The notes: generated by a model not told the origin, from the sequence alone. DNA of 64,000 nucleotides from Halodesulfovibrio aestuarii (GCF_050571805.1 NZ_CP192219.1); one strand, 5' to 3'. Shown: positions 1 through 8,106, counted from the first letter of the stretch. Numbers and translations are program-made.

Positions 1-276
1 GAAGTTATCCAGCGACAATACAAAGCTGTAACCAACTGGCGTGGAACCAGAGACCAACTTGCTTCTCTGAATACGGATACACTTGTTATTGTCGGGCAGG
101 CTGACCGGATTACGCCTCCTGATCAAGCCTTGGCTGCCGTCAATCTCATCAAAGGGGCATGGCTTGTCCGGTTCAAGGGGGCAGGCCACTGGTTAATGTA
201 TCAGGCCGGAGAGGATATGGCTTTGACGATTGAGCGCTTTCTTGATGCACAGGAAAATCTGTTGTCCAATTTCTGA
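1..276 (+). CDS. Alpha/beta hydrolase, C-terminal part (cut by window edge)
   Basis: The frame is open from base 1 and stops with TGA at 274-276, so only the last 91 residues are seen. Visible residues include GQADRITPP (Asp35 of the fragment, the expected catalytic acid after a core strand) and GAGHWLMYQ (His63, the expected catalytic His). Their order and spacing are those of the C-terminal half of an alpha/beta-hydrolase fold. The nucleophile elbow lies outside the window, so the substrate cannot be named; an esterase or lipase-like hydrolase is the safest reading. Confidence 0.75.
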   Translation, partial: EVIQRQYKAVTNWRGTRDQLASLNTDTLVIVGQADRITPPDQALAAVNLIKGAWLVRFKGAGHWLMYQAGEDMALTIERFLDAQENLLSNF

Positions 277-385
277 TAATTAGCTGTACTTTCAGTTGTA
301 TTTTCATCAGACACTCCCCCCGCCAGCCGACGAGGGGAGGCCAGAACTCTAAGGCTCCGAAAAGCCTGCCGGTGTATGCGTCTCA

Positions 386-880
386 TCAATCAATGGAGGA
401 CATTTTGGCAATGAAAAGGAAGAGGTTCGCAAACCGTTTATCCATGGAGTCAAAAATTTCTTGAGCATGAGCGCTACCGCATGGCATATATACCATTGTC
501 ATATCATAGTTCTCAAACGCATCCTGAATCATATCTGCAAGTATCTTGCTTCGTTCCTTGCGTGAAAGAGCTGGATCGAAAGATTCTGTTCTTTGGCTAG
601 CAAAATCTGGTGAGATGACGGGATAAACAGTATCCAAATGACGCTCATATATCACTCTGGTTTGATTAGGAGCTAAAACAGGCGGGTCTAACAATATTGC
701 ACGGGTTACTTCCTGATCAACGTGATCCATGTGAGATTCACCCAAAAAAATAACTACATATGGCTTCTTCTGTTTTTGCAGCATATCAGGGAGTACTTTA
801 TTAAGATAAGTAATACTCTTTTCTGCACTGCTTTTCACACTTGCCATATCCAACTGAGAATACGTACCGTTATTAGGCAT
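386..880 (-). CDS. Unknown protein with a GExH-type motif
   Basis: I chose the start at 880 because GAGGTAATT sits just before that ATG; an upstream ATG at 910 has no ribosome site. The 164-residue product has no signal peptide or membrane segment. It carries LGESHMDH around residue 48 and GSAHA near residue 136. A GxxH motif early and a second His late is reminiscent of the TIKI/ChaN/EreA-like superfamily, but the resemblance is weak and I do not assign an activity. It stands alone, convergent with the hydrolase at 1-276. Confidence 0.55.
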   Translation of the reverse strand: MPNNGTYSQLDMASVKSSAEKSITYLNKVLPDMLQKQKKPYVVIFLGESHMDHVDQEVTRAILLDPPVLAPNQTRVIYERHLDTVYPVISPDFASQRTESFDPALSRKERSKILADMIQDAFENYDMTMVYMPCGSAHAQEIFDSMDKRFANLFLFIAKMSSID

Positions 881-1387
881 AATTACCTCGCTATGTTTTT
901 CTAGTCTCATTTTTTAGAACTGGTACTCGGCATCTCCCTTCTACAAATTACTGAAACTTTTTTCCAGTAACTGCAAGGCCACAGAAGTTGCCTTTCCCAC
1001 TACTGCCAGCAATAGATCCATTATTTTTTGCGAGTAGCTATTCCCATTCACGTTGCAGGAGCTACCTGCACTCTATGAATGTTGCCTACGATTTTAACAT
1101 GCCTGTTTCCCTACCAATACCCCCAAATTGTCCTTTTTCCTAAAATATTCCTGCAACAGAAGATTGCAAAAAACAACTCAAGCTTCTTTAAAAGACACAA
1201 GTCAAAAACACTCCATATAAGGAAGAAGCTCGGCAAGGCATCTTCTCTTATCCTGGAGTATTTTTTATAACAACAAACGGCGACATGTATCGCTGGGATA
1301 CGTGTCGCCGAATCAGTTTAAATCAAAATATGGGTGCAAACCTCACATGAGGAATCTACTATTTGTATAGTATTTCATAGAATAGAC
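881..1387. other. Intergenic stretch, about 500 bases
   Basis: This stretch separates the unknown gene from the flavodoxin gene. Apart from the hairpin at 1278-1310 I see nothing structured. A short plus-strand frame at 1079-1270 has no ribosome site and biased composition, and I do not believe it. Confidence 0.5.
1278..1310 (-). terminator. Rho-independent terminator of the methyltransferase-flavodoxin operon
   Basis: A 14-pair stem (one G-U pair) runs from 1278-1291 to 1297-1310 with loop GCTGG. On the minus strand it is followed by a T-rich tract. It lies about 80 bases past the flavodoxin stop. Confidence 0.7.
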
Positions 1388-1951
1388 TCATACCTCCTCA
1401 AAGGAAGGTAGTAATGAAGATATCAGCCCTTTTGTTTTTTCACGCACCTGTCTTAAATCCTCAGAGTTTGGACGCCCTTCGATGTTACCAAGACGGCCGG
1501 AGGTATTGTAATGCCACATTTTTTCAGGAACAAATGCTCCGGGGATACTCCACTCATCCGCGACAGTAATCCCGTGATGAGCAAAGAGCTGCCCCATATA
1601 TTTAATGGCAGGCACAGCTTCATCCACTCCCGTATGCGGGCCGGCATAGGTACAATATACGCAAGCGAATTTTCCATGAATCATTGGCGAACCCGGAAGA
1701 ATCAGGTCATTTTGGCGGGCATAACTCATTTGATTCTCTATCCAGCTCAGCATAGCCTTCCCCGGAAGCCATGTATAAACACCGGAACCAATAAATGTTA
1801 GATCGTACGCAAGCAGGTCAATTACCGCTCCATTCTTTTTAACGTTAACAGTTGTAACAGCATGACCGCCTTCGGTCACCGCTTTCTCAATTTCAACAGC
1901 AACCTTTTCGGTCTGTCCATTCAATGATGCATACAAATTAAGAATATTCAT
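1388..1951 (-). CDS. Flavodoxin-family protein
   Basis: The 187-residue protein begins MNILNLYASLNGQTEKVA, the phosphate-binding loop position of flavodoxins (strand, then a T/S-rich turn, then helix). It contains the second FMN-contact region FIGSGVYTWLPGKAM around residues 53-67. It is slightly longer than short-chain flavodoxins and fits the flavodoxin/NADPH-quinone-reductase group that binds FMN and carries electrons in the cytoplasm. It starts 9 bases after the methyltransferase stop, so the two are one operon. A MarR-type operator lies in front of that operon, so expression is probably controlled by the marR gene at 2747-3238. The electron partner is not evident. Confidence 0.85.
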   Translation of the reverse strand: MNILNLYASLNGQTEKVAVEIEKAVTEGGHAVTTVNVKKNGAVIDLLAYDLTFIGSGVYTWLPGKAMLSWIENQMSYARQNDLILPGSPMIHGKFACVYCTYAGPHTGVDEAVPAIKYMGQLFAHHGITVADEWSIPGAFVPEKMWHYNTSGRLGNIEGRPNSEDLRQVREKTKGLISSLLPSFEEV

Positions 1952-1960
1952 TTTGTAACC

Positions 1961-2566
1961 TTACTTTTGCTTAGTAAACCGAATCAAATAATTACCTTCG
2001 AGATCAATATACAAATCTTCACGAAATCCTAACGGAGCTACGACTGTTTTGATCTCTTCAGGCGAAATACGCGAACGCAACGAAGGACCAAAATCAGCTT
2101 CCACTTTTTTGCACTCCAGAACTGCAACCTGTCCCGAAGGTTTCAAAATACGCCGAACTTCCTTAAAAACATCTGCTCCACGCTCTTTCAGATTTATGCA
2201 ATGCAGGGACATACTTATAAAACAAAAATCCACGCTGTTATCTTCAAAAGGAAGTGTTTCAGTTAGATCACTGTTGATTATTTTAATATTAGTAAAACCG
2301 CTGACAGCGCACTCTTCATCAATCTCGTTAAGCATGTGAATATTGCTGTCCAAAGCAAAAACAATTCCGGTAGAACCGACACATCGGGCTGCGTGAAAAG
2401 CGTACTCACCGGGACCACATCCCATATCAAGAAATACGTTTCCCTCCTTCAAGGCTAGTCTCTCAAACACCAAATCGGAATCATGCATTCTGTAACTTGT
2501 AGGTCCGCGTCTAGGCGCACTATGCCTGCCGTTACAGTCAATTTCTCTTTTACAATGCACACCCAT
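1961..2566 (-). CDS. SAM-dependent class I methyltransferase
   Basis: GGAG lies six bases before the ATG at 2566, so I prefer that to the GTG at 2581; the product is 201 residues. Motif I, LDMGCGPG (about 46-53), binds S-adenosylmethionine. The acidic end of strand 2 (ALDSN) and the post-I motif ENSVDFCFISMSLH follow in the usual order, and RRILKPSG is the typical motif III region. It resembles UbiE/ArsM-like small-molecule methyltransferases, but the cysteine pattern needed for arsenite methylation is not clear, so the substrate is unknown. It is first in an operon with the flavodoxin gene and sits behind a palindromic MarR-like site. Confidence 0.85.
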   Translation of the reverse strand: MGVHCKREIDCNGRHSAPRRGPTSYRMHDSDLVFERLALKEGNVFLDMGCGPGEYAFHAARCVGSTGIVFALDSNIHMLNEIDEECAVSGFTNIKIINSDLTETLPFEDNSVDFCFISMSLHCINLKERGADVFKEVRRILKPSGQVAVLECKKVEADFGPSLRSRISPEEIKTVVAPLGFREDLYIDLEGNYLIRFTKQK

Positions 2567-2660
2567 GTAATTCTCCAACACGTAAAAATTGTAGATTCAC
2601 GAATCAATCTCACGTCTGCCGCTCTCGTTCACTAGTCACATTCGTCTTTACTCCGCACTT

Positions 2661-2680
2661 TTAGTTAAGAAGCTTAACCA
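2661..2680. promoter_or_regulatory. Predicted MarR operator, operon side
   Basis: TTAGTTAAGAAGCTTAACCA contains the perfect inverted repeat GTTAAG-AAG-CTTAAC. It matches 18 of 20 bases with the site at 3245-3264 in front of marR. It lies about 95 bases before the methyltransferase start, in a position to control that operon. Confidence 0.65.
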
Positions 2681-2746
2681 TTGAAGTAAAAATAAAGGCG
2701 AATAAAGCATATCCGCCGAAAGCTCCCTGCAAGCAAAAACTAACTA

Positions 2747-3238
2747 TTATGTATCATTAAGCTTTTCACCAAACAATTCCGCCATACGCTCATCAACAAC
2801 TGTCTCAACAACAGCCATAATCGCAGACGCTGTCGCTATCTGAGGATCAGAAAACTCCTCAAGTCTGCTGAGCAGATTATTCATATGCCGCTCATGAAAT
2901 TCCTGATGAATTTTAAAGGCATCCCAACCGGACTCTGTTAGAAATGCCAGTAGTTCCTTATCATTATCCGGAGCACGATCTTTACGGACAAACCCGCGTT
3001 TTTCAAGTTTGCCTACCATCTGGGAAATGGCGCTCTTACTTACCCCTAGGATAGAGGCGATAGACTTAAGGTTAGCACCCTCATTTTGTCCTATGGTCTG
3101 CAGGCAATGAATTTCCCGTGCTGTAACTTCAACACCTTCACTTATAGGAATAGGCAGTTCCTCAATACGATAATGCTTGTTTATTATCCTAAGGAGCCGT
3201 CCCGTCATATGCTGAATTGTTTCTTCCTTGCTATTCAT
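2747..3238 (-). CDS. MarR-family transcriptional regulator
   Basis: The 163-residue protein has the MarR winged-helix layout. It has N- and C-terminal dimerisation helices, a DNA-reading helix in SIASILGVSKSAISQMVGKLEKRGFV (about residues 60-85), and the wing with RAPDNDKELLAFLTESG, close to the DxRxxxxxLT consensus. Such proteins usually repress nearby genes until a small aromatic or oxidant ligand is bound. An almost identical palindrome lies 7 bases upstream of its own start and another in front of the methyltransferase-flavodoxin operon, which implies autoregulation plus control of that operon. The ligand is unknown. Confidence 0.9.
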   Translation of the reverse strand: MNSKEETIQHMTGRLLRIINKHYRIEELPIPISEGVEVTAREIHCLQTIGQNEGANLKSIASILGVSKSAISQMVGKLEKRGFVRKDRAPDNDKELLAFLTESGWDAFKIHQEFHERHMNNLLSRLEEFSDPQIATASAIMAVVETVVDERMAELFGEKLNDT

Positions 3239-3244
3239 ACATAC

Positions 3245-3264
3245 TTAGTAAAGCAGCTTAACCA
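3245..3264. promoter_or_regulatory. Predicted MarR operator, marR side
   Basis: TTAGTAAAGCAGCTTAACCA overlaps the start region of marR and repeats the palindrome at 2661-2680 with two changes. A repressor bound here would block transcription of its own gene. Confidence 0.65.
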
Positions 3265-3461
3265 TCCTCGTCAAGCAATTTTGAAAACTGAAACGCAAAG
3301 GAATATAGATAGCGGAATTACCTGCCGTAATCCCCCCTCCCAATATATCATTACATAATCTCAAAACACTAATACGATAAAGGGGCACATAGAGGTTGGC
3401 TAAGGCTGTTGTTAAATTTCAACCTTCAACGACATAACAATCTAAAATAAGGAAGAAAAAC

Positions 3462-3860
3462 ATGACAACAATAACAAAAGAACGTCCCCCAAGATTAGAC
3501 CACCCTGATATCGGCAAAGCAATGCCTTTGTCGGATGAAGACACCCTGCTCATTGAACAGACAAGAAAAGAAAACGAAGCACTGTCAGAAGATGAAAGAC
3601 GAGCACGCTTCGACAACATCATTAGCAAATCAGGAAGATGCGGATTTGCCAGTAGCGGCCAGTATGACTACATTTTGAACACAAACCCACGAAAAACCTA
3701 CACTGTAACAATTAACACAGATTGGCGTCGTGGAGTTGAACACGGGTTTTATACCGACACATACACAGCACCGGCTGGCGGAAAAGTAATGCTCGGCTGT
3801 ACCCAAACTAACAATATCCCCGTTACTAAGTACATTCGTAAAGTTGTTGGTGAAGTGTAG
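3462..3860 (+). CDS. Unknown 132-residue protein
   Basis: It is preceded by AAGGAAGAAAAAC, a good ribosome site. The N-terminal half is charged and helical; the C-terminal half is beta-rich (TYTVTINTDW, YTAPAGGKVMLGC) with two cysteines. There is no signal peptide or membrane segment, and I do not recognise a family. It is a single-gene unit with two strong hairpins downstream. Confidence 0.75.
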   Translation: MTTITKERPPRLDHPDIGKAMPLSDEDTLLIEQTRKENEALSEDERRARFDNIISKSGRCGFASSGQYDYILNTNPRKTYTVTINTDWRRGVEHGFYTDTYTAPAGGKVMLGCTQTNNIPVTKYIRKVVGEV

Positions 3861-3890
3861 AAGGTAATCACCATGAAAACTTACGACAAA

Positions 3891-3916
3891 AAGCCCCTTA
3901 CCTTAGTAAGGGGCTT
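3891..3916. terminator. Bidirectional terminator hairpin
   Basis: AAGCCCCTTAC pairs perfectly with GTAAGGGGCTT around loop CTTA. It lies 30 bases past the stop of the 3462-3860 gene, and a T tract (AAAAA on plus) follows in the minus direction. Confidence 0.75.
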
Positions 3917-3963
3917 CATATTTAGACGAAAACAAACCAGCATACCATGCTACAATACTAAAT

Positions 3964-3997
3964 AAAAAAGGAAGCTGTTCTAACAGCTTCCTTTTTT
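3964..3997. terminator. Bidirectional terminator hairpin
   Basis: AAAAAAGGAAGCTGTT pairs with AACAGCTTCCTTTTTT. The A and T runs at each end make it a good terminator for both the plus-strand gene before it and the minus-strand gene at 3999-4199. Confidence 0.85.
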
Positions 3998-3998
3998 G

Positions 3999-4199
3999 TT
4001 AGGCAGTCCCCACCCTCCCCATCTCTTTCACTATTGCTTCAACATTAGTTTTAGCAAAATGTTGTGTGATGATAAGAACGTCCTTCGTCTTATCACTGTC
4101 GCTTGTGTGCTCGATTACATAATCTAACATGTTTTCAAGCTGACAAATACAAGTGATCGCTTTTTCAAGGGCAGTTGTTGCTGCTGCTGGGCTTTTCAT
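3999..4199 (-). CDS. Unknown 66-residue helical protein
   Basis: AGAGGTTCGC precedes the ATG at 4199. The product is small, soluble and probably all helix, with a CIC pair near residue 18 and no known domain. It sits between the tail element and a strong terminator, just outside gene D, so it could be the last cargo gene of that element or an unrelated host gene. Confidence 0.6.
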   Translation of the reverse strand: MKSPAAATTALEKAITCICQLENMLDYVIEHTSDSDKTKDVLIITQHFAKTNVEAIVKEMGRVGTA

Positions 4200-4312
4200 G
4201 CGAACCTCTAAATCCGTATATAAATAACAAATGAAGAGAAGAACTTATCAAATCTGCTTGCAGACTCAACTACTTTTTTCTACAACGCACGCCGAAACGC
4301 ATAAAATCTAAT

Positions 4313-4352
4313 GCCCTGTGCTCAGTAGATAGAGCGTTAACGAATGTTAACG
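4313..4352. other. tRNA-D-arm-like fragment and hairpin at the tail-element edge
   Basis: GCTCAGTAGATAGAGC (4320-4335) reads like a tRNA D arm. It is followed by the perfect hairpin CGTTAAC-GAAT-GTTAACG (4335-4352). No T arm or acceptor stem follows, so it is not a tRNA gene. It sits directly after the gene D stop and may be an old attachment-site remnant or simply the transcript-end hairpin. Confidence 0.35.
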
Positions 4353-4355
4353 TCC

Positions 4356-5342
4356 CTAAACCACAGCTTCACCTTCAACACTGGTCACACCACCACTGGC
4401 AGTCATAGTATGAGTTGCTTTGGTAACGCTCCATTCGCCATCAATACCGGTACGGAACTGTTTTAGAATCAGACGGGACTCTGCGACCAGATCGGGCGTA
4501 AAAGGTAATGACAAAGAAAGAGTCGCCTTGCCACGTGCAAAAGCTTTCAGCTGTTTCTGCACTGCGGTGGTTGCAGCTGCCATATCATTATACATGCATT
4601 TCAAACGATAGACAGGATCTCCAGTTCCTGCGGTTACTTCAATATCAGCAGATGCAGCGGTATCTCTAAAAATTGCCGTTACGCTTTTATATGCCTCACG
4701 CTGGGAGAGTTTAACAGAACCGCTCGTTACTTGATTCTTTGTAAGTGTAATAGTTGGCATTTGCTGCCCACGAATATTCTTCCCCTCACCGCGTTCCACA
4801 AACAGAAGTTTTCCGCCGTTAGCCTTGGCTATGGCATCATGATCTTTTGCTATGCGGGTAAGCACGTTCATGTCTGATTCATCGAGCTGATCAATATGCG
4901 GCAATGCGACTTGCACTAAGCTTGGAGCCACCGCCGCAACCAGACCGTGGTCATTGGCGATGGTGGCTACCAAGTCGCTGATAGTACCAGCGGGAAACGA
5001 ACGGGACTTTTGCGACTGCAGCGGAGTAAGGCCGAATTTACTTTCATCAAACGGTGCAGCATTGGCAGAAATCGTCAGACTATCTGGTGGAAAGTTTATT
5101 GCCACCTCATCTACCACATATTTGCCCATGAGCCGTAAGTTATCCTTGTAGCCCATGTATACTGCCAATTCTGCACCGGCATCCGGCAACGTAAAACCTG
5201 CATCACTCAGGGTAATACTCAGCTTGTCAGACTTATATCCGGCCTCATCGGTAATGGTAATTTGGCTATTTTCTCCTTTGAGCAACGCTGAAATATCCTG
5301 CCCGTTTGCCTCTACTCGATAATCAAGCGAGTATTCTACCAT
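4356..5342 (-). CDS. Tail protein gpD-like (hub / late control D family)
   Basis: At 328 residues this is a member of the P2 gpD family. In P2-like phages and R-type pyocins it forms the baseplate hub ring that holds the spike, structurally related to T4 gp27. Typical features are the early beta-rich part (YRVEANGQDISALL), the DELDESDMNVLTRIAKDHDA-like segment near residue 155, and a C-terminal part with EWSVTKATHTMT. It is the last gene of the late operon and overlaps gene X by 7 bases. Confidence 0.9.
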   Translation of the reverse strand: MVEYSLDYRVEANGQDISALLKGENSQITITDEAGYKSDKLSITLSDAGFTLPDAGAELAVYMGYKDNLRLMGKYVVDEVAINFPPDSLTISANAAPFDESKFGLTPLQSQKSRSFPAGTISDLVATIANDHGLVAAVAPSLVQVALPHIDQLDESDMNVLTRIAKDHDAIAKANGGKLLFVERGEGKNIRGQQMPTITLTKNQVTSGSVKLSQREAYKSVTAIFRDTAASADIEVTAGTGDPVYRLKCMYNDMAAATTAVQKQLKAFARGKATLSLSLPFTPDLVAESRLILKQFRTGIDGEWSVTKATHTMTASGGVTSVEGEAVV

Positions 5343-5542
5343 AGAGTTATACCCTCTTTCGGGCGAGGCTTCGGCAAATCTGGAAGGGCAATGCCAAGTC
5401 CTGCCGGAAGCACTGGATCGTACTTAGCTAGCCCTCTGTTTGCTTCCAGTACCTGTTCAAGTGTTCCTTCCTGCCCTTCGTAATACTTGAAAACAACAGC
5501 ATCCAGCACATCGCCTTGTTTTGTTCTGTACAGTACACTCAT
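5336..5542 (-). CDS. Tail protein gpX-like (LysM-type)
   Basis: The 68-residue protein has one LysM-like fold (YRTKQGDVLDAVVFKYY, then VLEANRGLA and LPAGLGIALPDL). The gpX family is small and bridges hub and tail tube in P2-type particles. Its gene overlaps U upstream and D downstream, as in many P2-like tail clusters. Confidence 0.88.
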   Translation of the reverse strand: MSVLYRTKQGDVLDAVVFKYYEGQEGTLEQVLEANRGLAKYDPVLPAGLGIALPDLPKPRPKEGITLW

Positions 5543-5949
5543 ATCTTTTCACCAAAAAATTTGAGTTCAAGCGTGAATTCTATTTTCTGCGGAATACCGG
5601 CAGGAAGGAAATCACTTCTTTTTTCTTTAATAGACGTAATACACCAATAACCGAGAGCATTTTGATTAACGTCTATTAAGCCACACAAGTCAGTCAACAT
5701 AAGGGGCGTCCCCTTTTCTGCTTCCCTGCGCATAGCCTCAACCTGCCCAAGTCCTCCCTTGAATGTTGGGAAAATTATTCCCGGAAGGCTTAATGTATCT
5801 GCCCCCTTTCCTGTATACTGTAACGCGGGATTTGTCCCTATACGCGCCTGTTCCGTCCAGCCATACGAACTGGAACGGCTGGAGCTTTGATACGCCGCAG
5901 TATTGAGAGAAAAGGTATATGCGCCTAGTTTCATCATTGGTTCTGGCAT
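5539..5949 (-). CDS. Tail protein gpU-like
   Basis: The 136-residue protein matches the gpU family pattern: an N-terminal LGAYTFSLNTAAYQ, the central IGTNPALQYTGKGADTLSLPG and a C-terminal EFTLELKFFG strand. GpU is needed to complete P2 tails. The gene lies between the tape measure gene and X, overlapping X by 4 bases. Confidence 0.9.
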   Translation of the reverse strand: MPEPMMKLGAYTFSLNTAAYQSSSRSSSYGWTEQARIGTNPALQYTGKGADTLSLPGIIFPTFKGGLGQVEAMRREAEKGTPLMLTDLCGLIDVNQNALGYWCITSIKEKRSDFLPAGIPQKIEFTLELKFFGEKI

Positions 5950-5970
5950 AATGCCTCCGAAAAAGTAGAA

Positions 5971-7629
5971 TTACGCATACGCATGGTCATACAATGCGGC
6001 TGAATCATCGTTGAACTTGGCATGCACTACCTCTCCAATCTCATGTGAGTTTTGACCTTCTGCCCCATACACGTTGATAGTCACATTTCGATTATCTGTG
6101 ATCTGTTTTGATTCAACTGAAGCCGAAGAAGAAAGCGGAACTTTATTCAACGGCACTGGCTGGGTATATACGTTATCAGCAGGACGTACTTTCTGACTTG
6201 TTGGGAGACCTTCCGGCAGGGTTCCCTTTGAAACGGCTTGCTGCTGAACTGGCTGTGACTGTGCATAGGCACTACCAACAGAACTCGTTTTTGGACTTTT
6301 TGCAGGGATAGAAGGTGCGGTTTTCTTTTCTTTTTCCTCGTCATCCCCACCAACCCCAAAAAATTTTCCTAACGCACCGAGCACACCACCCGACTTGAAT
6401 GCCTTGCACAACTCATCCCACATAAAAATAAGTCGTCCTACAGCAATCACAGCCAGACCGATAGCTGCGCCAATAGGGTTCGCCATCACGGCAAGTCCCA
6501 CAGCCCTAATTCCACCAATAAGAGCCGGAAACACACTGGACACAATCGGCGCAATTGCCTGTCCGACAGACCACATGGTTTGCACCATGCTAATACCGGA
6601 ATACACAAATTTGGCGCCCATAATACCACCAACAATTGCGGCTACATTTCCGAACCCACCAACGGCGTCAGCAACCCATGCAATCATACTGCCTACGTTG
6701 CTCAATACGTTAAGCATACCAAAAGCAAACTCGCCTATTTTCGGTAAAGCTTCACCCAAGCCTGCGCCGAAAGCTTTGATATCGTCTCTATGTTCTTCAA
6801 ACAACGCGGCAATCCTCGGCCCTATCTCCTGAATGTACGGAGCCAACGCGCCACCGATCAGGCCGGAGAACTCGGCAGTCGCATTTGACAAAACACCGCT
6901 CACTCTTCCCATAGCCTGCGCGTATACAAGGGATCCTTCACGCCCCTCATCAGACAACACATTAAGCTTATTCTGCTGATCCAAAAGCTCATCTACGCTC
7001 TCTTTACGGCTACGAAGGAAGCTGAAAAGCTTGCCAGAATCACCGCCCATAAGGGTATTGGCCGCAGACTGCGCCGCCTGTGCATCGTCCAAATTTTTAA
7101 TGGCGGAAGCGACGGTTTTAAACTTCTGCTCTGGAGAAAGGTTCTCAAGATCTTTAAACGAAAGTCCAATTGTCTTGAGAGAGTTAGTTACAGCCGAGTT
7201 ATCCCCGAGTTTTAGAGGTTTTCCGAGGTTGGTGTTCATCTTTTTCATGAGGTCACCAACAGTATTGGCCTTACACCCGGCCTCGTTGGCCAACCCGCCC
7301 CATGCCCCGAATGCTTCGCCCGAAACGCCTAACACTTTTGCAAGTCTCACCTGTTCGGCGGTCTGCGCATTAGCCTTGGTTATAACTGAAGCAAAAGCTG
7401 ATGCCGCGCCCCACACACTCGACGCCATGTGCTTTGCCTGTTGACCGGTTTTGACAAAGGTATCGCCCACGTTCTTCATAGCGGGACTTGACGTTAGCTG
7501 CTCCTGCTTTTTTTTAACATCACGAATGGAGTCTCCTATTTTTAAGAAGCCACCCTTTACAATCTGCGTTGCAGACGTAAACGAGGACGCAACAGCGCCC
7601 CCGATTTTTATCATTGTACTAACTGCCAT
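5971..7629 (-). CDS. Tail tape measure protein (gpT-like)
   Basis: I start at 7629 because AGGAGG lies just before that ATG. The product of 552 residues has an alpha-helical N-terminal half, two long hydrophobic stretches in the middle (around residues 300-410, Gly/Ala/Ile rich) and a Pro/Gln-rich tail. Tape measure proteins run inside the tube and set tail length. At roughly 0.15 nm per residue this one predicts a short tail of about 80-85 nm, shorter than P2. The start overlaps the end of the E' frame, as in P2-like phages. Confidence 0.88.
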   Translation of the reverse strand: MAVSTMIKIGGAVASSFTSATQIVKGGFLKIGDSIRDVKKKQEQLTSSPAMKNVGDTFVKTGQQAKHMASSVWGAASAFASVITKANAQTAEQVRLAKVLGVSGEAFGAWGGLANEAGCKANTVGDLMKKMNTNLGKPLKLGDNSAVTNSLKTIGLSFKDLENLSPEQKFKTVASAIKNLDDAQAAQSAANTLMGGDSGKLFSFLRSRKESVDELLDQQNKLNVLSDEGREGSLVYAQAMGRVSGVLSNATAEFSGLIGGALAPYIQEIGPRIAALFEEHRDDIKAFGAGLGEALPKIGEFAFGMLNVLSNVGSMIAWVADAVGGFGNVAAIVGGIMGAKFVYSGISMVQTMWSVGQAIAPIVSSVFPALIGGIRAVGLAVMANPIGAAIGLAVIAVGRLIFMWDELCKAFKSGGVLGALGKFFGVGGDDEEKEKKTAPSIPAKSPKTSSVGSAYAQSQPVQQQAVSKGTLPEGLPTSQKVRPADNVYTQPVPLNKVPLSSSASVESKQITDNRNVTINVYGAEGQNSHEIGEVVHAKFNDDSAALYDHAYA

Positions 7630-8013
7630 CCTGCCTCCTGATCTCATGCACCCACATGGCAAGCTCTTCGCATGTCATATCCATTAGCGCGTTGTATTCC
7701 CACCCTGTAAAATGAGAGAGATATAACACGTAATTTCGCGCCACCTCGGGTGTTAGGCTAAAAAACCCTGATATGCCTGTTGCAACTGGTAGTAGTCCGC
7801 CACTTCAAGCTCTTCAATTACATCTCTGGACACTTCACAGAGATTAGAAAACAGCACGAGTTCAACATCTGCGTTATCGCTTGCACTCTTTTGCGCGATA
7901 ATCTGGTCACGCACCTTGGCAGAACGCACGGTTAATTCTTTATATTCATGACCAGCAACGGTAACAGGGTATTTCAATTTAATCTGTTCAGTTCGCATAT
8001 CTTTTCCTTTCAA
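7619..8013 (-). CDS. Tail assembly chaperone gpE+E' (-1 frameshift product)
   Basis: The E frame ends GGT TTT TTA GCC TAA. The heptamer T TTT TTA is in the correct phase for a -1 slip. After slipping, the frame stays open to TAG at 7619-7621, adding about 48 residues that include GWEYNALMDMTCEELAMWVH, very like the E' tails of P2 relatives. The long product of about 131 residues is expected to bind the tape measure protein while the tube forms. This layout (short G/E product plus -1 extension just before the tape measure gene) is standard for contractile and siphophage tails. Confidence 0.82.
7753..8013 (-). CDS. Tail assembly chaperone gpE (short form)
   Basis: This is the 86-residue product that results when no frameshift occurs: MRTEQIKLKYPVTVAGHEYKEL at its start (from residue 6) is the typical gpE opening with beta strands, followed by ARVRDQI-like and helical parts. 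The true start may be the ATG at 7998. It works with the frameshifted form on the tape measure protein. Confidence 0.85.
   Translation of the reverse strand: MKGKDMRTEQIKLKYPVTVAGHEYKELTVRSAKVRDQIIAQKSASDNADVELVLFSNLCEVSRDVIEELEVADYYQLQQAYQGFLA
7759..7765 (-). promoter_or_regulatory. Programmed -1 ribosomal frameshift heptamer
   Basis: TTTTTTA on the minus strand is phased as T TTT TTA relative to the E frame. It is six bases before the E stop codon and opens into E'. Confidence 0.8.
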
Positions 8014-8052
8014 AATTTCGTATTAAGAGAAATCGGTGTGATCAGCAGCGCA

Positions 8053-8106
8053 AGGAAAAGTCAGGGCTAAACGTATCTGCAAATACATGGGCGTCTGACT
8101 TTTCCT
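8053..8106 (-). terminator. 12-base-pair hairpin between tube gene and E
   Basis: AGGAAAAGTCAG (8053-8064) pairs perfectly with CTGACTTTTCCT (8095-8106) around a 30-base loop. No T tract follows in the minus direction, so a processing or mRNA-stability hairpin is more likely than a strong terminator. It lies exactly where tail stoichiometry changes from many copies (tube, sheath) to few. Confidence 0.55.

Noticed and set aside
4320..4335. tRNA gene at 4.3 kb
   Set aside because: Only a D-arm-like segment is present; no T arm or acceptor pairing.
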